From positions 5,208,001 to 5,272,000 of the forward strand of contig NZ_AP022620.1 of NCBI RefSeq assembly GCF_010731855.1: a stretch of DNA of 64,000 nt. Reading direction: 5' to 3'. Under the pieces are notes generated by a model. The model was given only the letters and a program-made list of their open reading frames with translations, was not told where the DNA came from and did no database searches. Source of the stretch: Mycolicibacterium anyangense (GTDB lineage Bacteria; Actinomycetota; Actinomycetes; Mycobacteriales; Mycobacteriaceae). Made by a program: the position numbers and the translations under genes. The stretch's first letter is position 1. Every line of letters begins with the position of its first letter. Below, piece after piece: positions 17,934 to 28,683 of the stretch.

Positions 17934-18721
17934 CGGAACGATCCCATCCCGCCGTCGACGTGGATGGTCTGGGCGGTGAGGTAGGACGCGTCGTCGCTGA
18001 CCAGGAACGCCACCATCGCCCCGATGTCGTGGTGGGTGTCGCCGACCCGCTTGAGCGGAATGCCCTTGACGACCTTGCCGTAGACCTCCGGGAAGGATTC
18101 ACTCCAATTGCGGACGCCGTCGGAGTTGGCGAACGGGCAGATCACATTCACCCGAATATGATCTGGCCCCCATTCCAGCGCAGCCACTTTCGAGATCCCG
18201 CGAATGGCTTCCTTGGCGCCGGCGTAGGCACCGAACCAGGTCTGGCCGCCGGTGCCGCTGCCCGATCCGAGATTGACCACCGATGCGCGGCCGGAGGCCT
18301 TCAGTAGCGGGTAGGCGGCCTGCATCAGGAAGAAGGTCGCCCGTGGCCCGATGTCGAAGACCAGGTCGTAGTCCTCCATCGTGATGGCGGTGAACGGTTT
18401 GGGCTCGTTGCTCGCAATGGCGTTGTTCACCAACGTGTCGAGCCCGCCGAGCCGGTCGGCGGCGGTATCGATGATCAGGGAGTAGCTGGCGCGCTCGCGC
18501 AGGTCGGCGACCAAGGCGGTGGCCTGCCGGCCGTCGGCGGTGAACTGTTCGGCCACCGTGATCACCGCCGGGTCGCGATCGACGAGCAGCACCGCGGCTC
18601 CGCGCTCCAGTAGGGCGGCGGTGATGCCACGGCCGACCCCCTTGGCCGCACCGGTGACGATCGCCCGCAGACCGCTCAGCGACGCCGGATGCCAGAAGGT
18701 CGTGCGATCCTCAGCTGCCAC
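17930..18721 (-). CDS. Short-chain dehydrogenase/reductase
   Basis: 263-residue classical SDR with the cofactor motif TGAAKGVGRG, the NNA motif (DTLVNNAI), the active-site serine segment NLGSGSG and YAGAK (Tyr-x3-Lys). The residue after the second strand is aspartate (VDRD), which favours NAD(H). GTG at 18721 overlaps the end of the VOC gene by 11 nt. Whether it belongs to the mycofactocin-coupled SDRs cannot be decided without alignment. It acts on an alcohol or ketone intermediate of the operon's pathway. Confidence 0.88.
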   Translation of the reverse strand: MAAEDRTTFWHPASLSGLRAIVTGAAKGVGRGITAALLERGAAVLLVDRDPAVITVAEQFTADGRQATALVADLRERASYSLIIDTAADRLGGLDTLVNNAIASNEPKPFTAITMEDYDLVFDIGPRATFFLMQAAYPLLKASGRASVVNLGSGSGTGGQTWFGAYAGAKEAIRGISKVAALEWGPDHIRVNVICPFANSDGVRNWSESFPEVYGKVVKGIPLKRVGDTHHDIGAMVAFLVSDDASYLTAQTIHVDGGMGSFR

Positions 18722-19175
18722 GGTGCAACTCCCATGACGTTCGGGCGGGGGAGGGGAATTCGACGAACTCGACGGCGGTGCCGTCCGGATCTTTGACGAA
18801 GAACATCCGTACCCCGGCGATGGCGAATGGTGCCTGATCGGGCTGGTATCCCGCAGCGCAGACTCGGCGGTAGGTGTCGTCGAGATCGGTCACCGACAGG
18901 GAGATGTTCTGGTTGCCCACGATCGAGCGCCGGACCGGGCTGGTGCCGTCGCCCAACGACAGCAGTTCCAGCATCACCCCGCCGACCAGGCCGCCGACCA
19001 CCCGGCCCTGGTGGCCCGCGGAGCCACCGATCGCCGTGTCGAAGGGCTCACCGGACATGCCCTGATCGAAGACCACGTCCATGCCCAGCAATCCGCGATA
19101 GAACAACAGCGCCCGTTCCATGTCGGTGACCCCGACCACCAGGTGTGAAAACCGAAGGTCGGCAAGGGGTTTCAT
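18711..19175 (-). CDS. VOC-family protein (glyoxalase/dioxygenase fold)
   Basis: 154-residue single-chain VOC protein with two paired modules (FSHLVVGVTDMERALLFYRG; NISLSVTDLDDTYRRVCAAG) ending in the metal-ligand strand DPDGTAVEFVEFP. The family covers extradiol dioxygenases, glyoxalases, epimerases and binding proteins. The ATG at 19175 overlaps the reductase stop by one base (TGATG). Its role in the operon is probably isomerisation or cleavage of a small intermediate, but this is not determinable. Confidence 0.83.
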   Translation of the reverse strand: MKPLADLRFSHLVVGVTDMERALLFYRGLLGMDVVFDQGMSGEPFDTAIGGSAGHQGRVVGGLVGGVMLELLSLGDGTSPVRRSIVGNQNISLSVTDLDDTYRRVCAAGYQPDQAPFAIAGVRMFFVKDPDGTAVEFVEFPSPARTSWELHRGS

Positions 19176-20245
19176 CAGCGGGCCAGGTCCGGGGCGGCGC
19201 GGCCGGCGATGAGCGGCAGATCCAGGTAGGTCTTGATGCCGGGAGCGGCCTGGCACACGTAGGGGATGGCGCTGATGCAGTGATTGGCGGTGGCCACCAC
19301 GCCGGGATTGCGCTCGAGGCCTTCGGCGACCGTTTCCGGTTGCAGCCCCTTGAACGTCAGCGACACGTCGGGGTCACCGGTGATCTCGACCTCGAAGCGC
19401 TCACCCTGCTCGCCGAGGGTCCACGGAGGATCCAGGTCGACCTCGCACATCAGCCAGTTGACCGCGGCGGTGACCACCGGAACGTCGTCGACGATCGCCT
19501 GCCAGCGGAACCGGCGGGCGGCGACGGTGCCTGCGGCCATCGGGACGACGAGTTCGTCGGTACCGTGCACCGCCACCGCCACCTCCTGGGTGGAGCGGAT
19601 CTTCGGATCGGAGCGGAAGCCCAGTTCGTCGGCGACCATCCGCACCGAGGCCTTGAACCCGGCCTCCAGCAGCGCGGCGATCGGGCCGCTCATCGCCTGC
19701 TCCGGGGTGAGTCCGAAGCCCATCACCTCGCGCACCACCAGGGGAGCGTTGTAGGTGCGGATATCGGAGAACTCCTCGGCGCGGACATGGGTGATCGCCG
19801 AGGACAGCGAGGAGACCATCAACGGGAAGCGTTCGGTGATGCCGCCCGGGTGGATGCCCGACCCGTGCAGCGTGACTGCGCCGGCCTGACAAGCCTCCTC
19901 GATGACCCGCACGCCCGGGCTCTGCGGGTCGGGGTAGACCCATCCCACCGGGGTGACGACGTTCTTGCCGGACCGCAGGATGCGGGCGACGACTTGTTCG
20001 TCGGGCAGCAGGGGCGAATACATGACGCAGTCGGCGTCCAGCGCCAGCAGGGCGTCGACATCGGTGGTCGCGCAGACCCCGATCGGGCCCTCGCCGATCA
20101 GTTCGCCGACGTCGCGGCCGTTCTTGTCGTCGCTGTGGACCCAGCAGCCGACGAGTTCGAGTTCCGGGTGGCGCAGCACGCCCTGGATCGCGGCCTTGCC
20201 GACTCCGCCGGTGGCCCACTGGATGACTCGGTACATGCCCGGCAT
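19175..20245 (-). CDS. DapB-like NAD(P)-dependent reductase family protein
   Basis: 356-residue protein of the dihydrodipicolinate-reductase-like group common in mycobacteria. It has an N-terminal Rossmann motif (YRVIQWATGGVGKAAIQGVL), an HGSGIHPGGITERFP substrate-side motif and a long C-terminal domain. It is much longer than true DapB (about 245 residues) and lies outside a lysine pathway, so it is unlikely to make lysine precursors. Members are often linked to lipid, terpenoid or steroid catabolism genes. ATG at 20245 or 20236 is possible. It follows the DUF4442 gene by 24 nt. Confidence 0.82.
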   Translation of the reverse strand: MPGMYRVIQWATGGVGKAAIQGVLRHPELELVGCWVHSDDKNGRDVGELIGEGPIGVCATTDVDALLALDADCVMYSPLLPDEQVVARILRSGKNVVTPVGWVYPDPQSPGVRVIEEACQAGAVTLHGSGIHPGGITERFPLMVSSLSSAITHVRAEEFSDIRTYNAPLVVREVMGFGLTPEQAMSGPIAALLEAGFKASVRMVADELGFRSDPKIRSTQEVAVAVHGTDELVVPMAAGTVAARRFRWQAIVDDVPVVTAAVNWLMCEVDLDPPWTLGEQGERFEVEITGDPDVSLTFKGLQPETVAEGLERNPGVVATANHCISAIPYVCQAAPGIKTYLDLPLIAGRAAPDLAR

Positions 20246-20269
20246 GCTATGTCGATTTGGCAGTGACTG

Positions 20270-20770
20270 TCAGGAAGAGTGGGACCGCGTCACCCACGTG
20301 GTGATCGCGGCGCGGACCACCTCGGTGCCGAAGCGGTCGTAGACGCTGACCCCGACGAGGACGTCGGCACCGTCGGTGATGCCGTCGAAGTCCGGTGGAT
20401 CGATCCGCGCGCAGGCCCGCAGGGCCGTCGTCGCCTTGTGCAGGTACTGCACCTCCATGGCCTTGGGAATCCAGCGGTGGGTGGTCGGTACCGTCGCTTC
20501 CATCAGCATGCCCATCGCCACTTCGGCGGCGTTGCACATGGCGATGGCGTGCACGGTGCGCAGGTGGTTGTAGGTCAGTGGCCACTTGCGGATGCTGACC
20601 TCGGCATAGCCGGGTTCCATCCGCACGATATGGGGCAGCACCGTCGCGAAAAACGGCACCCGGACAGCGGCAGCGGCCGAGAACACCAGCCGTCCGCCGG
20701 GGTATCGGGACAGGTGTTGCCAGATCCGGTAGGTCCGCGTCTCCGTCGTCGTCTCCGTTGTCGCCGCCAT
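20270..20770 (-). CDS. DUF4442 hotdog-fold thioesterase-like protein
   Basis: 166-residue protein resembling the DUF4442/PaaI-like hotdog family (core RTVHAIAMCNAAEVAMGMLMEA..., about residues 70-100). Such proteins are putative acyl-CoA thioesterases. The ATG at 20770 follows the first plausible start after the divergent region shared with the ribosomal S10 operon. It is the first gene of the five-gene minus-strand operon running to 17334. An acyl-CoA hydrolysing role is inferred from the fold only. Confidence 0.75.
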   Translation of the reverse strand: MAATTETTTETRTYRIWQHLSRYPGGRLVFSAAAAVRVPFFATVLPHIVRMEPGYAEVSIRKWPLTYNHLRTVHAIAMCNAAEVAMGMLMEATVPTTHRWIPKAMEVQYLHKATTALRACARIDPPDFDGITDGADVLVGVSVYDRFGTEVVRAAITTWVTRSHSS

Positions 20771-20843
20771 GCCGGCCGACCCTACTGGCAGCAGGCTCCC
20801 GGAGGGCCCCGGCGGACCCGTGCTGAGCAGGCAGTGCAGCAAT

Positions 20844-20872
20844 TTGGATCGAGGTCCGATCTAGGGCATACT
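20844..20872 (+). promoter_or_regulatory. SigA-type promoter of the S10 operon
   Basis: TTGGAT at 20844-20849 and CATACT at 20867-20872 are separated by exactly 17 nt, a good housekeeping-sigma promoter. It predicts a start near 20879 and an untranslated leader of about 285 nt before rpsJ. The same -35 core (TTGGA) and 17-nt spacing recur in the rplN promoter of this window. Confidence 0.65.
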
Positions 20873-20878
20873 GTTCGG

Positions 20879-21162
20879 GTTGCCTTGAGCCGGGTTCGCC
20901 CCCCATCGGGAGCGGGCCGCACAAGGTATACGACCGGCGCCCTCAGGGGCGCGTCCGGTCCCAACCTCGGAGCGCGATGGTTTTTCCACGCGCCTCGCAG
21001 GCTGTGTGAGGGCGACACGCCCGACCGCGGGGGCCGGTGTACCAGGACAGGTAAAGAGCGGCGGCGACAGCCAGCGCTGAGTTTCGGCCCCAGGTCGAGG
21101 CGGCAGCGCACGACCACCGTGTCCCCTTGCGGGGACCAAGCAGGAGTGAAGGTAGGAGAAGC
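20879..21162 (+). promoter_or_regulatory. Long 5' leader of the S10 operon with hairpins
   Basis: The 392-nt gap 20771-21162 has no credible gene. Its transcribed part contains a two-step hairpin, with outer arms GACCGG (20932-20937) and CCGGTC (20955-20960) and inner CGCCC and GGGCG. A second small hairpin is GTCCCC (21121-21126) with GGGGAC (21131-21136). The rpsJ ribosome site AGGAGAA is at 21154-21160. An autoregulatory role, as in L4-controlled S10 leaders of other bacteria, is possible but not shown. Confidence 0.45.
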
Positions 21163-21468
21163 GTGGCGGGACAAAAGATCCGCATCAGGCTCAAGGCCTA
21201 CGACCATGAGGCCATTGACGCCTCGGCGCGCAAGATCGTGGAGACGGTCACCCGAACCGGCGCCAGTGTGGTCGGCCCGGTGCCGCTGCCGACGGAGAAG
21301 AACGTGTACTGCGTCATCCGCTCCCCGCATAAGTACAAGGACTCGCGGGAGCACTTCGAGATGCGTACTCACAAGCGGCTCATCGACATCCTCGACCCGA
21401 CGCCGAAGACGGTCGACGCGCTCATGCGCATCGATCTGCCGGCCAGCGTCGACGTGAACATCCAGTAG
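21163..21468 (+). CDS. rpsJ: 30S ribosomal protein S10
   Basis: 101-residue S10, first gene of the S10 operon. S10 also serves as the transcription antitermination partner NusE. It matches the family throughout ([40 protein letters not shown]). GTG at 21163 lies 2 nt after AGGAGAA and removes an unlikely 12-residue extension. rplC follows after 13 nt. Confidence 0.97.
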
Positions 21469-21481
21469 GGGTCGGCGAACA

Positions 21482-22135
21482 ATGGCTAGAAAAGGCATTT
21501 TGGGTACGAAGCTGGGCATGACCCAGGTCTTCGACGAGAACAACCGCGTCGTTCCCGTGACGGTCGTCAAGGCCGGTCCGAACGTCGTGACCCGCATCCG
21601 CACGCCCGAGCGTGACGGCTACAGCGCAGTGCAGCTCGCCTACGGCGAGATCAGCCCGCGCAAGGTGACCAAGCCGGTCACCGGCCAGTTCAGCGCCGCC
21701 GGCGTCAACCCGCGCCGCCACCTCGCCGAGCTGCGGCTCGACGACGAGGCCGCGGCCGCCGAGTACGAGGTCGGCCAGGAGCTGACGGCGGAGATCTTCG
21801 CCGATGGCAGCTACGTCGACGTCACCGGCACCAGCAAGGGCAAGGGCTACGCCGGCACCATGAAGCGCCACGGCTTCCGTGGCCAGGGCGCCAGCCACGG
21901 TGCCCAGGCGGTGCACCGCCGGCCGGGTTCGATCGGTGGCTGCGCCACCCCGGGTCGCGTCTTCAAGGGCACCCGGATGTCGGGCCGGATGGGCAACGAC
22001 CGCGTCACCACGCAGAACCTGTTGGTGCACAAGGTCGATGCCGAGAACGGCGTGCTGTTGATCAAGGGTGCGGTCCCCGGCCGCACCGGCGGCCTGGTGA
22101 TGGTTCGCACCGCGGTCAAACGAGGTGAGAAGTAA
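21482..22135 (+). CDS. rplC: 50S ribosomal protein L3
   Basis: 217-residue L3, an early 23S rRNA-binding protein near the peptidyl-transferase centre. It starts [16 protein letters not shown] and holds the conserved loop [20 protein letters not shown]. The TAA overlaps the rplD ATG by one base. Confidence 0.97.
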   Translation: MARKGILGTKLGMTQVFDENNRVVPVTVVKAGPNVVTRIRTPERDGYSAVQLAYGEISPRKVTKPVTGQFSAAGVNPRRHLAELRLDDEAAAAEYEVGQELTAEIFADGSYVDVTGTSKGKGYAGTMKRHGFRGQGASHGAQAVHRRPGSIGGCATPGRVFKGTRMSGRMGNDRVTTQNLLVHKVDAENGVLLIKGAVPGRTGGLVMVRTAVKRGEK

Positions 22136-22788
22136 TGACTGTGAAGATTGACGTCCACACCCCGGGCGGCAAGAAGGACGGCAGCGTCGAGCTGCCCGCC
22201 GAGCTGTTCGACGTCGAGGCCAACGTGGCGCTGATGCACCAGGTGGTGACGGCACAGCTGGCGGCCAAGCGACAGGGCACCCACGCGACCAAGACTCGCG
22301 CCCAGGTGTCCGGCGGTGGCAAGAAGCCGTACCGGCAGAAGGGCACCGGCCGCGCCCGTCAGGGCTCGACCCGCGCTCCGCAGTTCACCGGTGGTGGCGT
22401 CGTCCACGGCCCGCAGCCGCGCGACTACAGCCAGCGCACCCCGAAGAAGATGATCGCCGCCGCATTGCGTGGCGCATTGTCCGACCGGGCCCGCAACGAG
22501 CGCATCCACGCGGTCACCGAACTGGTCGAAGGCCAGACGCCCTCGACCAAGAGCGCCAAGGCCTTCCTGGGCACCTTGACCGAGAACAAGAAGGTGCTGA
22601 TCGTGATCGGCCGCAGCGACGAGGTCGGTGCCAAGAGCGTGCGCAACCTGCCTGGTGTGCACGTGATCTCGCCCGACCAGCTCAACACCTACGACGTCCT
22701 CAACGCCGACGACGTGGTGTTCAGCGTGGAGGCTCTCAACGCCTACATCGAGCACGCTTCGAAGTCGAAGCAGGAGGTGTCCGCCTGA
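22135..22788 (+). CDS. rplD: 50S ribosomal protein L4
   Basis: 217-residue L4 that lines the exit tunnel with an extended loop ([20 protein letters not shown]). In enterobacteria L4 represses its own S10 operon; whether it does so here is unknown. It overlaps rplC by 1 nt and rplW by 1 nt (TGATG). Confidence 0.97.
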   Translation: MTVKIDVHTPGGKKDGSVELPAELFDVEANVALMHQVVTAQLAAKRQGTHATKTRAQVSGGGKKPYRQKGTGRARQGSTRAPQFTGGGVVHGPQPRDYSQRTPKKMIAAALRGALSDRARNERIHAVTELVEGQTPSTKSAKAFLGTLTENKKVLIVIGRSDEVGAKSVRNLPGVHVISPDQLNTYDVLNADDVVFSVEALNAYIEHASKSKQEVSA

Positions 22789-23090
22789 TGGCTACCGTGA
22801 CCGACCCCCGCGACATCATCTTGGCTCCGGTCATCTCGGAGAAGTCGTACGGGCTGATCGAGGACAACGTCTACACGTTCGTCGTCCACCCGGACTCGAA
22901 CAAGACGCAGATCAAGATCGCCATCGAGAAGATCTTCAAGGTGAAGGTCGACTCGGTGAACACCGCCAACCGGCAGGGCAAGCGCAAGCGCACCCGCACC
23001 GGCTTCGGTAAGCGCAAGAGCACCAAGCGCGCGATCGTGACCCTGGCCCCCGGCAGCAAGCCGATCGACCTCTTCGGAGCACCGGCCTAG
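22788..23090 (+). CDS. rplW: 50S ribosomal protein L23
   Basis: 100-residue L23 at the tunnel exit, the docking site for trigger factor and SRP. It is recognisable from [31 protein letters not shown] and a C-terminal IDLFGAPA. rplB follows after 33 nt. Confidence 0.97.
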   Translation: MATVTDPRDIILAPVISEKSYGLIEDNVYTFVVHPDSNKTQIKIAIEKIFKVKVDSVNTANRQGKRKRTRTGFGKRKSTKRAIVTLAPGSKPIDLFGAPA

Positions 23091-23123
23091 CCCGGTAACG
23101 AACAAGGACTCAGGAACCAGAAC

Positions 23124-23960
23124 ATGGGAATTCGCAAGTACAAGCCGACGACCCCCGGTCGCCGCGGTGCCAGCGTCTCCGATTTCGCCGAGATCACTCG
23201 CTCGACTCCGGAGAAGTCGCTGATCCGTCCGCTGCACGGCACCGGTGGTCGCAACGCCCACGGCCGAATCACCACCCGGCACAAGGGCGGTGGCCACAAG
23301 CGCGCCTACCGGGTGATCGACTTCCGTCGTAACGACAAGGACGGCGTCAACGCCAAGGTCGCTCACATCGAGTACGACCCGAACCGCACCGCGAACATCG
23401 CGCTGCTGCACTTCCTGGACGGCGAGAAGCGCTACATCATCGCGCCGCAGGGACTCAAGCAGGGTGACGTGGTCGAGTCCGGCGCCAACGCCGACATCAA
23501 GCCCGGTAACAACCTGCCGCTGCGCAACATCCCGGCCGGTACGTTGATCCACGCCGTCGAGCTGCGCCCCGGTGGCGGTGCCAAGCTGGCCCGCTCGGCC
23601 GGCTCGAGCATCCAGCTGCTGGGCAAGGAAGGCACCTACGCCTCGCTGCGTATGCCGTCGGGTGAAATCCGCCGCGTCGACGTGCGCTGCCGCGCCACCG
23701 TCGGCGAGGTCGGCAACGCCGAGCAGGCCAACATCAACTGGGGCAAGGCCGGCCGCATGCGGTGGAAGGGCAAGCGTCCCACCGTCCGTGGTGTCGTGAT
23801 GAACCCGGTCGACCACCCGCACGGTGGTGGCGAGGGCAAGACCTCCGGTGGCCGCCATCCGGTCAGCCCGTGGGGTAAGCCCGAGGGCCGCACCCGCAAG
23901 CCCAACAAGCCGAGCGACAAGCTCATCGTCCGACGCCGGCGCACCGGCAAGAAGCGCTAG
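23124..23960 (+). CDS. rplB: 50S ribosomal protein L2
   Basis: 278-residue L2, needed for subunit association and peptidyl transfer. The functional histidine region [20 protein letters not shown] is intact, as are the N-terminal [20 protein letters not shown] and a basic C-terminal tail. It has a 15-nt gap to rpsS. Confidence 0.98.
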   Translation: MGIRKYKPTTPGRRGASVSDFAEITRSTPEKSLIRPLHGTGGRNAHGRITTRHKGGGHKRAYRVIDFRRNDKDGVNAKVAHIEYDPNRTANIALLHFLDGEKRYIIAPQGLKQGDVVESGANADIKPGNNLPLRNIPAGTLIHAVELRPGGGAKLARSAGSSIQLLGKEGTYASLRMPSGEIRRVDVRCRATVGEVGNAEQANINWGKAGRMRWKGKRPTVRGVVMNPVDHPHGGGEGKTSGGRHPVSPWGKPEGRTRKPNKPSDKLIVRRRRTGKKR

Positions 23961-23975
23961 GCAGGAGAGTAAGCA

Positions 23976-24253
23976 ATGCCACGCAGCCTGAAGAAGGGTC
24001 CGTTCGTCGACGACCATCTGCTCAAGAAGGTCGACGTCCAGAACGAGAAGAACACCAAGCAGGTCATCAAGACCTGGTCGCGTCGTTCGACCATCCTCCC
24101 GGACTTCATCGGTCACACCTTCGCCGTCCATGACGGTCGCAAGCACGTGCCGGTGTTCGTCACCGAGGCCATGGTCGGGCACAAGCTGGGCGAGTTCGCC
24201 CCGACGCGGACGTTCAAGGGTCACATCAAGGACGACCGGAAGAGCAAGCGCCG

Positions 24254-24257
<4 letters not shown>
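23976..24257 (+). CDS. rpsS: 30S ribosomal protein S19
   Basis: 93-residue S19 at the head of the small subunit ([35 protein letters not shown]). Its TGA overlaps the rplV start as ATGA. Confidence 0.97.
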
Positions 24258-25542
<1,285 letters not shown>

Positions 25543-25544
25543 TC

Positions 25545-25961
25545 ATGTTGATTCCCCGTAAGGTCAAGCACCGCAAGCAACACCACCCCAAGCAGCGTGG
25601 TATTGCCAGCGGTGGAACGTCGGTGACGTTCGGTGACTACGGCATCCAGGCCCTGGAGCACGCCTACATCACCAACCGGCAGATCGAGTCCGCTCGTATC
25701 GCCATCAACCGGCACATCAAGCGTGGCGGCAAGGTGTGGATCAACATCTTCCCCGACCGTCCGCTGACCAAGAAGCCCGCCGAGACCCGCATGGGTTCCG
25801 GTAAGGGCTCCCCGGAGTGGTGGGTGGCCAACGTGAAGCCGGGCCGCGTGCTTTTCGAGCTGAGCTACCCCAATGAGCAGATCGCGCGCGAAGCACTGAC
25901 CCGCGCGATCCACAAGTTGCCGATCAAGGCACGCATCGTGACCCGAGAGGAGCAGTTCTGA
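25545..25961 (+). CDS. rplP: 50S ribosomal protein L16
   Basis: 138-residue L16 near the A site ([38 protein letters not shown]). It lies 2 nt after rpsC, and its stop overlaps the rpmC ATG as TGATG. Confidence 0.97.
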   Translation: MLIPRKVKHRKQHHPKQRGIASGGTSVTFGDYGIQALEHAYITNRQIESARIAINRHIKRGGKVWINIFPDRPLTKKPAETRMGSGKGSPEWWVANVKPGRVLFELSYPNEQIAREALTRAIHKLPIKARIVTREEQF

Positions 25962-26194
25962 TGGCAGTGGGCGTCAGCGCCGGCGAACTGCGCGAACTGA
26001 CCGACGACGAGTTGGTCGACAAGCTGCGCGAGTCGAAGGAAGAGCTGTTCAACCTGCGTTTCCAGATGGCCACCGGGCAGCTGGACAACAATCGTCGGCT
26101 TCGCTTGGTCCGGCAGGAAATCGCACGCATCTACACGGTGCTGCGTGAACGTGAATTGGGTCTGGCCTCCGGACCCGCTGGTGAGGAATCGTGA
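25961..26194 (+). CDS. rpmC: 50S ribosomal protein L29
   Basis: 77-residue two-helix L29 ([40 protein letters not shown]) at the tunnel exit. It overlaps rplP by 1 nt and rpsQ by 1 nt. Confidence 0.96.
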   Translation: MAVGVSAGELRELTDDELVDKLRESKEELFNLRFQMATGQLDNNRRLRLVRQEIARIYTVLRERELGLASGPAGEES

Positions 26195-26502
26195 TGGCAG
26201 AAGACACTTCAAAATCGGCTGGGCCCAAGTACACCCCGGCGGCCGAGAAGCCCCGCGGCCGTCGTAAGACGGCGATCGGCTACGTGGTCAGCGACAAGAT
26301 GGAGAAGACCATCGTCGTTGAACTCGAGTCGCGTGTGCAGCACCCCAAGTACGGCAAGATCATTCGCACGACCAAGAAGGTCAAGGCCCACGACGAGGAC
26401 GGCGTCGCCGGCATCGGCGACCGGGTCTCGTTGATGGAGACGCGGCCGCTGTCGGCCACCAAGCGCTGGCGCCTGGTGGACGTCCTCGAGAAGGCCAAGT
26501 AG
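26194..26502 (+). CDS. rpsQ: 30S ribosomal protein S17
   Basis: 102-residue S17 with an OB-fold core ([40 protein letters not shown]) and an N-terminal extension of about 20 residues rich in Lys and Pro. The ATG at 26194 overlaps the rpmC stop; a GTG at 26191 would add one residue. It is the last gene of this operon: a strong terminator follows, and rplN lies about 14 kb away. Confidence 0.96.
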   Translation: MAEDTSKSAGPKYTPAAEKPRGRRKTAIGYVVSDKMEKTIVVELESRVQHPKYGKIIRTTKKVKAHDEDGVAGIGDRVSLMETRPLSATKRWRLVDVLEKAK

Positions 26503-26516
26503 TACGTCACTTTCCG

Positions 26517-26550
26517 AAATGCCCATCGCCGAAACCGGCGGTGGGCATTT
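26517..26550 (+). terminator. Rho-independent terminator after rpsQ
   Basis: Two 15-nt arms, 26517-26531 and 26536-26550, pair almost perfectly (one G-U type mismatch) around a 4-nt AAAC loop. The 3' arm ends in TTT and runs into a short T-containing tail. The hairpin begins 14 nt after the rpsQ stop and separates the S10 operon from the polysaccharide-like cluster. Confidence 0.85.
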
Positions 26551-26608
26551 TCGTCAATAACCGACCATCGCGACAATTCGGCGGTTCAGCGCGGCCATCG
26601 GAGTGCCA

Positions 26609-28594
26609 ATGCCTAACATTCATCCGATGAAGAGCAGTTTCGCTAAACGGACGGCGGCGTTGGCCGCCGTGGTCGCGATGCTCCTCGCGGGGGGAACGCC
26701 GGGGGCCTACGCAGATCCGAACACCGACGCGGGTGCGGGCGGCGCACCGATCGACGCGCCAACACTGTCGCTCGGCGATCTGGGCCAAGGCCAGACACTG
26801 AGCTTCGACGGCGCCGCGGACACCACGAGTGCCACGCTGTCGTTCCCGGTCCCGCAGGGGCTGGCACCGTTAGCGCTCAATGCGGTTCTGCAACTGCCCG
26901 TCACGTTGCGATCGGGCAACCTCGTCGTCACGCAGAATGATCGCACCATCAGCCGGATCGATCTGCCGCTGACCGATCAGAGCCCCGTTGTCGTCCCGCT
27001 TGCCGGTGCGGAGGTGTCCGGCAACTACCTGACGGCCACGTTCACGATCACCGCGATCCCGCTCGACAAGTACTGCTGGGACCCGCTGCACCCGGTGCGC
27101 TTGACCTACAGCTCCATCACCTTCGGCGGCACCGAGGCGATACCGACGACGGTGTCCGCCTTCGTACCGCCGGTGCTGCGCAAGCTGACCATCGCGGTGC
27201 CGCCGCGGCCGTCGCAGGCCGAGTCCAATGCCGCGGTGCAACTGGCGGCCGCGATGGTGACCAAGTTCGGTGGCCAGAATCCCGACGTCGCCGTCGTCCC
27301 GCTGCCCGACGGTGCCACCGCCCTGCCGGCGCCGTCGGCACCGCTGGAGCGTCAGGTGGTCATCAAAGAGGGCCCCAACAAAGGTCTTTCGCTACAGGGG
27401 TCCGGCGTGCCGTCGCTAGTGGTCAGTGGCCAAGGTGACGAGCTGACGAATCAGGCTCGCTTGTTGGCCGACGACTCACTGCGCTATGCGTTGAGCCCCA
27501 GGGCGGTCGCCGGGCCATTGCCGTATCGGTTGCGGCTGGCCGGAAACACCACGACGCTGGCGCAGGTTGGCCAGTCTGATCTGCAGTCGGTGGGAATGTG
27601 GCCGTCGGTCGGTATCACCCTCGATCAGGCCCGCTTCGGCCATCCGCTGCACGCGGTCCGGTTGCATGTGATCGGTTCCTACACACCGCTGTCCAACGTG
27701 ATGGGTGGCGAGGTGCGGATCTCGGTCGCGGGCCAGACCCTGGATCGGTGGCCGGTGGAGAACACCGGGGTGATCGATCGCTGGGTCGAGATCCCCGACA
27801 AGCTTCTCGGACGGTCGACCACCGTGGAGGTCTCGATCAACTCCACCGGTTTCCAGGGCGGGTGCGGTGAATACCTGGGCATCCACTTGCGGATCGACGG
27901 CAGCACCACCGTCGCCGTCAGCCCGGCCAATCCACCTCTGCCGGCAGGCTTTCGATCATTGCCGCAGACATTGATGCCGCGCGTGAAGATCGGTTTCGGT
28001 GACAAGGACACCTTCCTCGACACCGTTCGGGCGATCCAGATCGTCGTCGGGCTGCAGCGCTTCAGCCCGGTACCGCTGACCACGTCGGTGACGGGTCTGC
28101 AGGACGCGATCGCCAGCCCGGACCCGGCTGTCCTGGTTGCCGCCGACGGGTGGAGCGACAAGAACATCGCGCTGCCGATCAGTTCGGACAACGGCAGGAT
28201 CGACATCCAGGCGCAGAGTCCAGAGGGCAATCCGCTGACACTGACGCTGGATCCCGCCATCCAGTACGGGTCGCTGCAGACCGTGTTCGACGGCAAGCGC
28301 ACGTTGCTGATCGCGACGTCGAACGGGGTGCCCGCCCAGTTGGATGAGCTGCTCGGTTGGCTTTCCGGTGGCGCGGGCCGCTGGTCCGGGCTGGACGGCA
28401 GGGCCATCATCTCGGTTCCCGGCCAGGCGCCGGTGACCGTGCCGAACGAGCCCAGCGAGGTGACCGCGCCGCAGGCCGACGCCGCCGGTGACAGCAGCAC
28501 CGGTTCGTGGGCGTGGTGGGTGGCCGGGGGTGTGGTCGCCGTGGCTGCCCTCGGGGCGTTGGCGATTCTGCTCAGCTCGCGCAAGACCTCCTGA
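26609..28594 (+). CDS. BcsB-like secreted, membrane-anchored polysaccharide synthase subunit (copy 1)
   Basis: 661-residue exported protein with a signal peptide (MKSSFAKRTAAL... ending AYA), an extended beta-rich ectodomain of about 580 residues, and one C-terminal membrane helix (about 634-656) with a short RKTS tail. It resembles the cellulose synthase periplasmic subunit BcsB: early SFPVPQGL and LPVTLRSGNLVV strands, YCWDPLHPVRL, a WVEIPDKLL jelly-roll element and a repeated flavodoxin-like arrangement. Cys156 and Cys419 have counterparts in the next gene and may form a disulfide. ATG 26609 has GGAG 5 nt upstream; ATG 26627 is an alternative. Probable role: guiding a glucan-like polymer across the envelope. 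The substrate is inferred. Confidence 0.65.
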   Translation: MPNIHPMKSSFAKRTAALAAVVAMLLAGGTPGAYADPNTDAGAGGAPIDAPTLSLGDLGQGQTLSFDGAADTTSATLSFPVPQGLAPLALNAVLQLPVTLRSGNLVVTQNDRTISRIDLPLTDQSPVVVPLAGAEVSGNYLTATFTITAIPLDKYCWDPLHPVRLTYSSITFGGTEAIPTTVSAFVPPVLRKLTIAVPPRPSQAESNAAVQLAAAMVTKFGGQNPDVAVVPLPDGATALPAPSAPLERQVVIKEGPNKGLSLQGSGVPSLVVSGQGDELTNQARLLADDSLRYALSPRAVAGPLPYRLRLAGNTTTLAQVGQSDLQSVGMWPSVGITLDQARFGHPLHAVRLHVIGSYTPLSNVMGGEVRISVAGQTLDRWPVENTGVIDRWVEIPDKLLGRSTTVEVSINSTGFQGGCGEYLGIHLRIDGSTTVAVSPANPPLPAGFRSLPQTLMPRVKIGFGDKDTFLDTVRAIQIVVGLQRFSPVPLTTSVTGLQDAIASPDPAVLVAADGWSDKNIALPISSDNGRIDIQAQSPEGNPLTLTLDPAIQYGSLQTVFDGKRTLLIATSNGVPAQLDELLGWLSGGAGRWSGLDGRAIISVPGQAPVTVPNEPSEVTAPQADAAGDSSTGSWAWWVAGGVVAVAALGALAILLSSRKTS

Positions 28595-28683
28595 GCCGGT
28601 CGGTTTCGGGACCGCGCGCCAGTGACCCAAGTTGTATGTGAGACTGGTGGGAAAATTGACGTTCGCCTAGCAAGGTCACAGTG

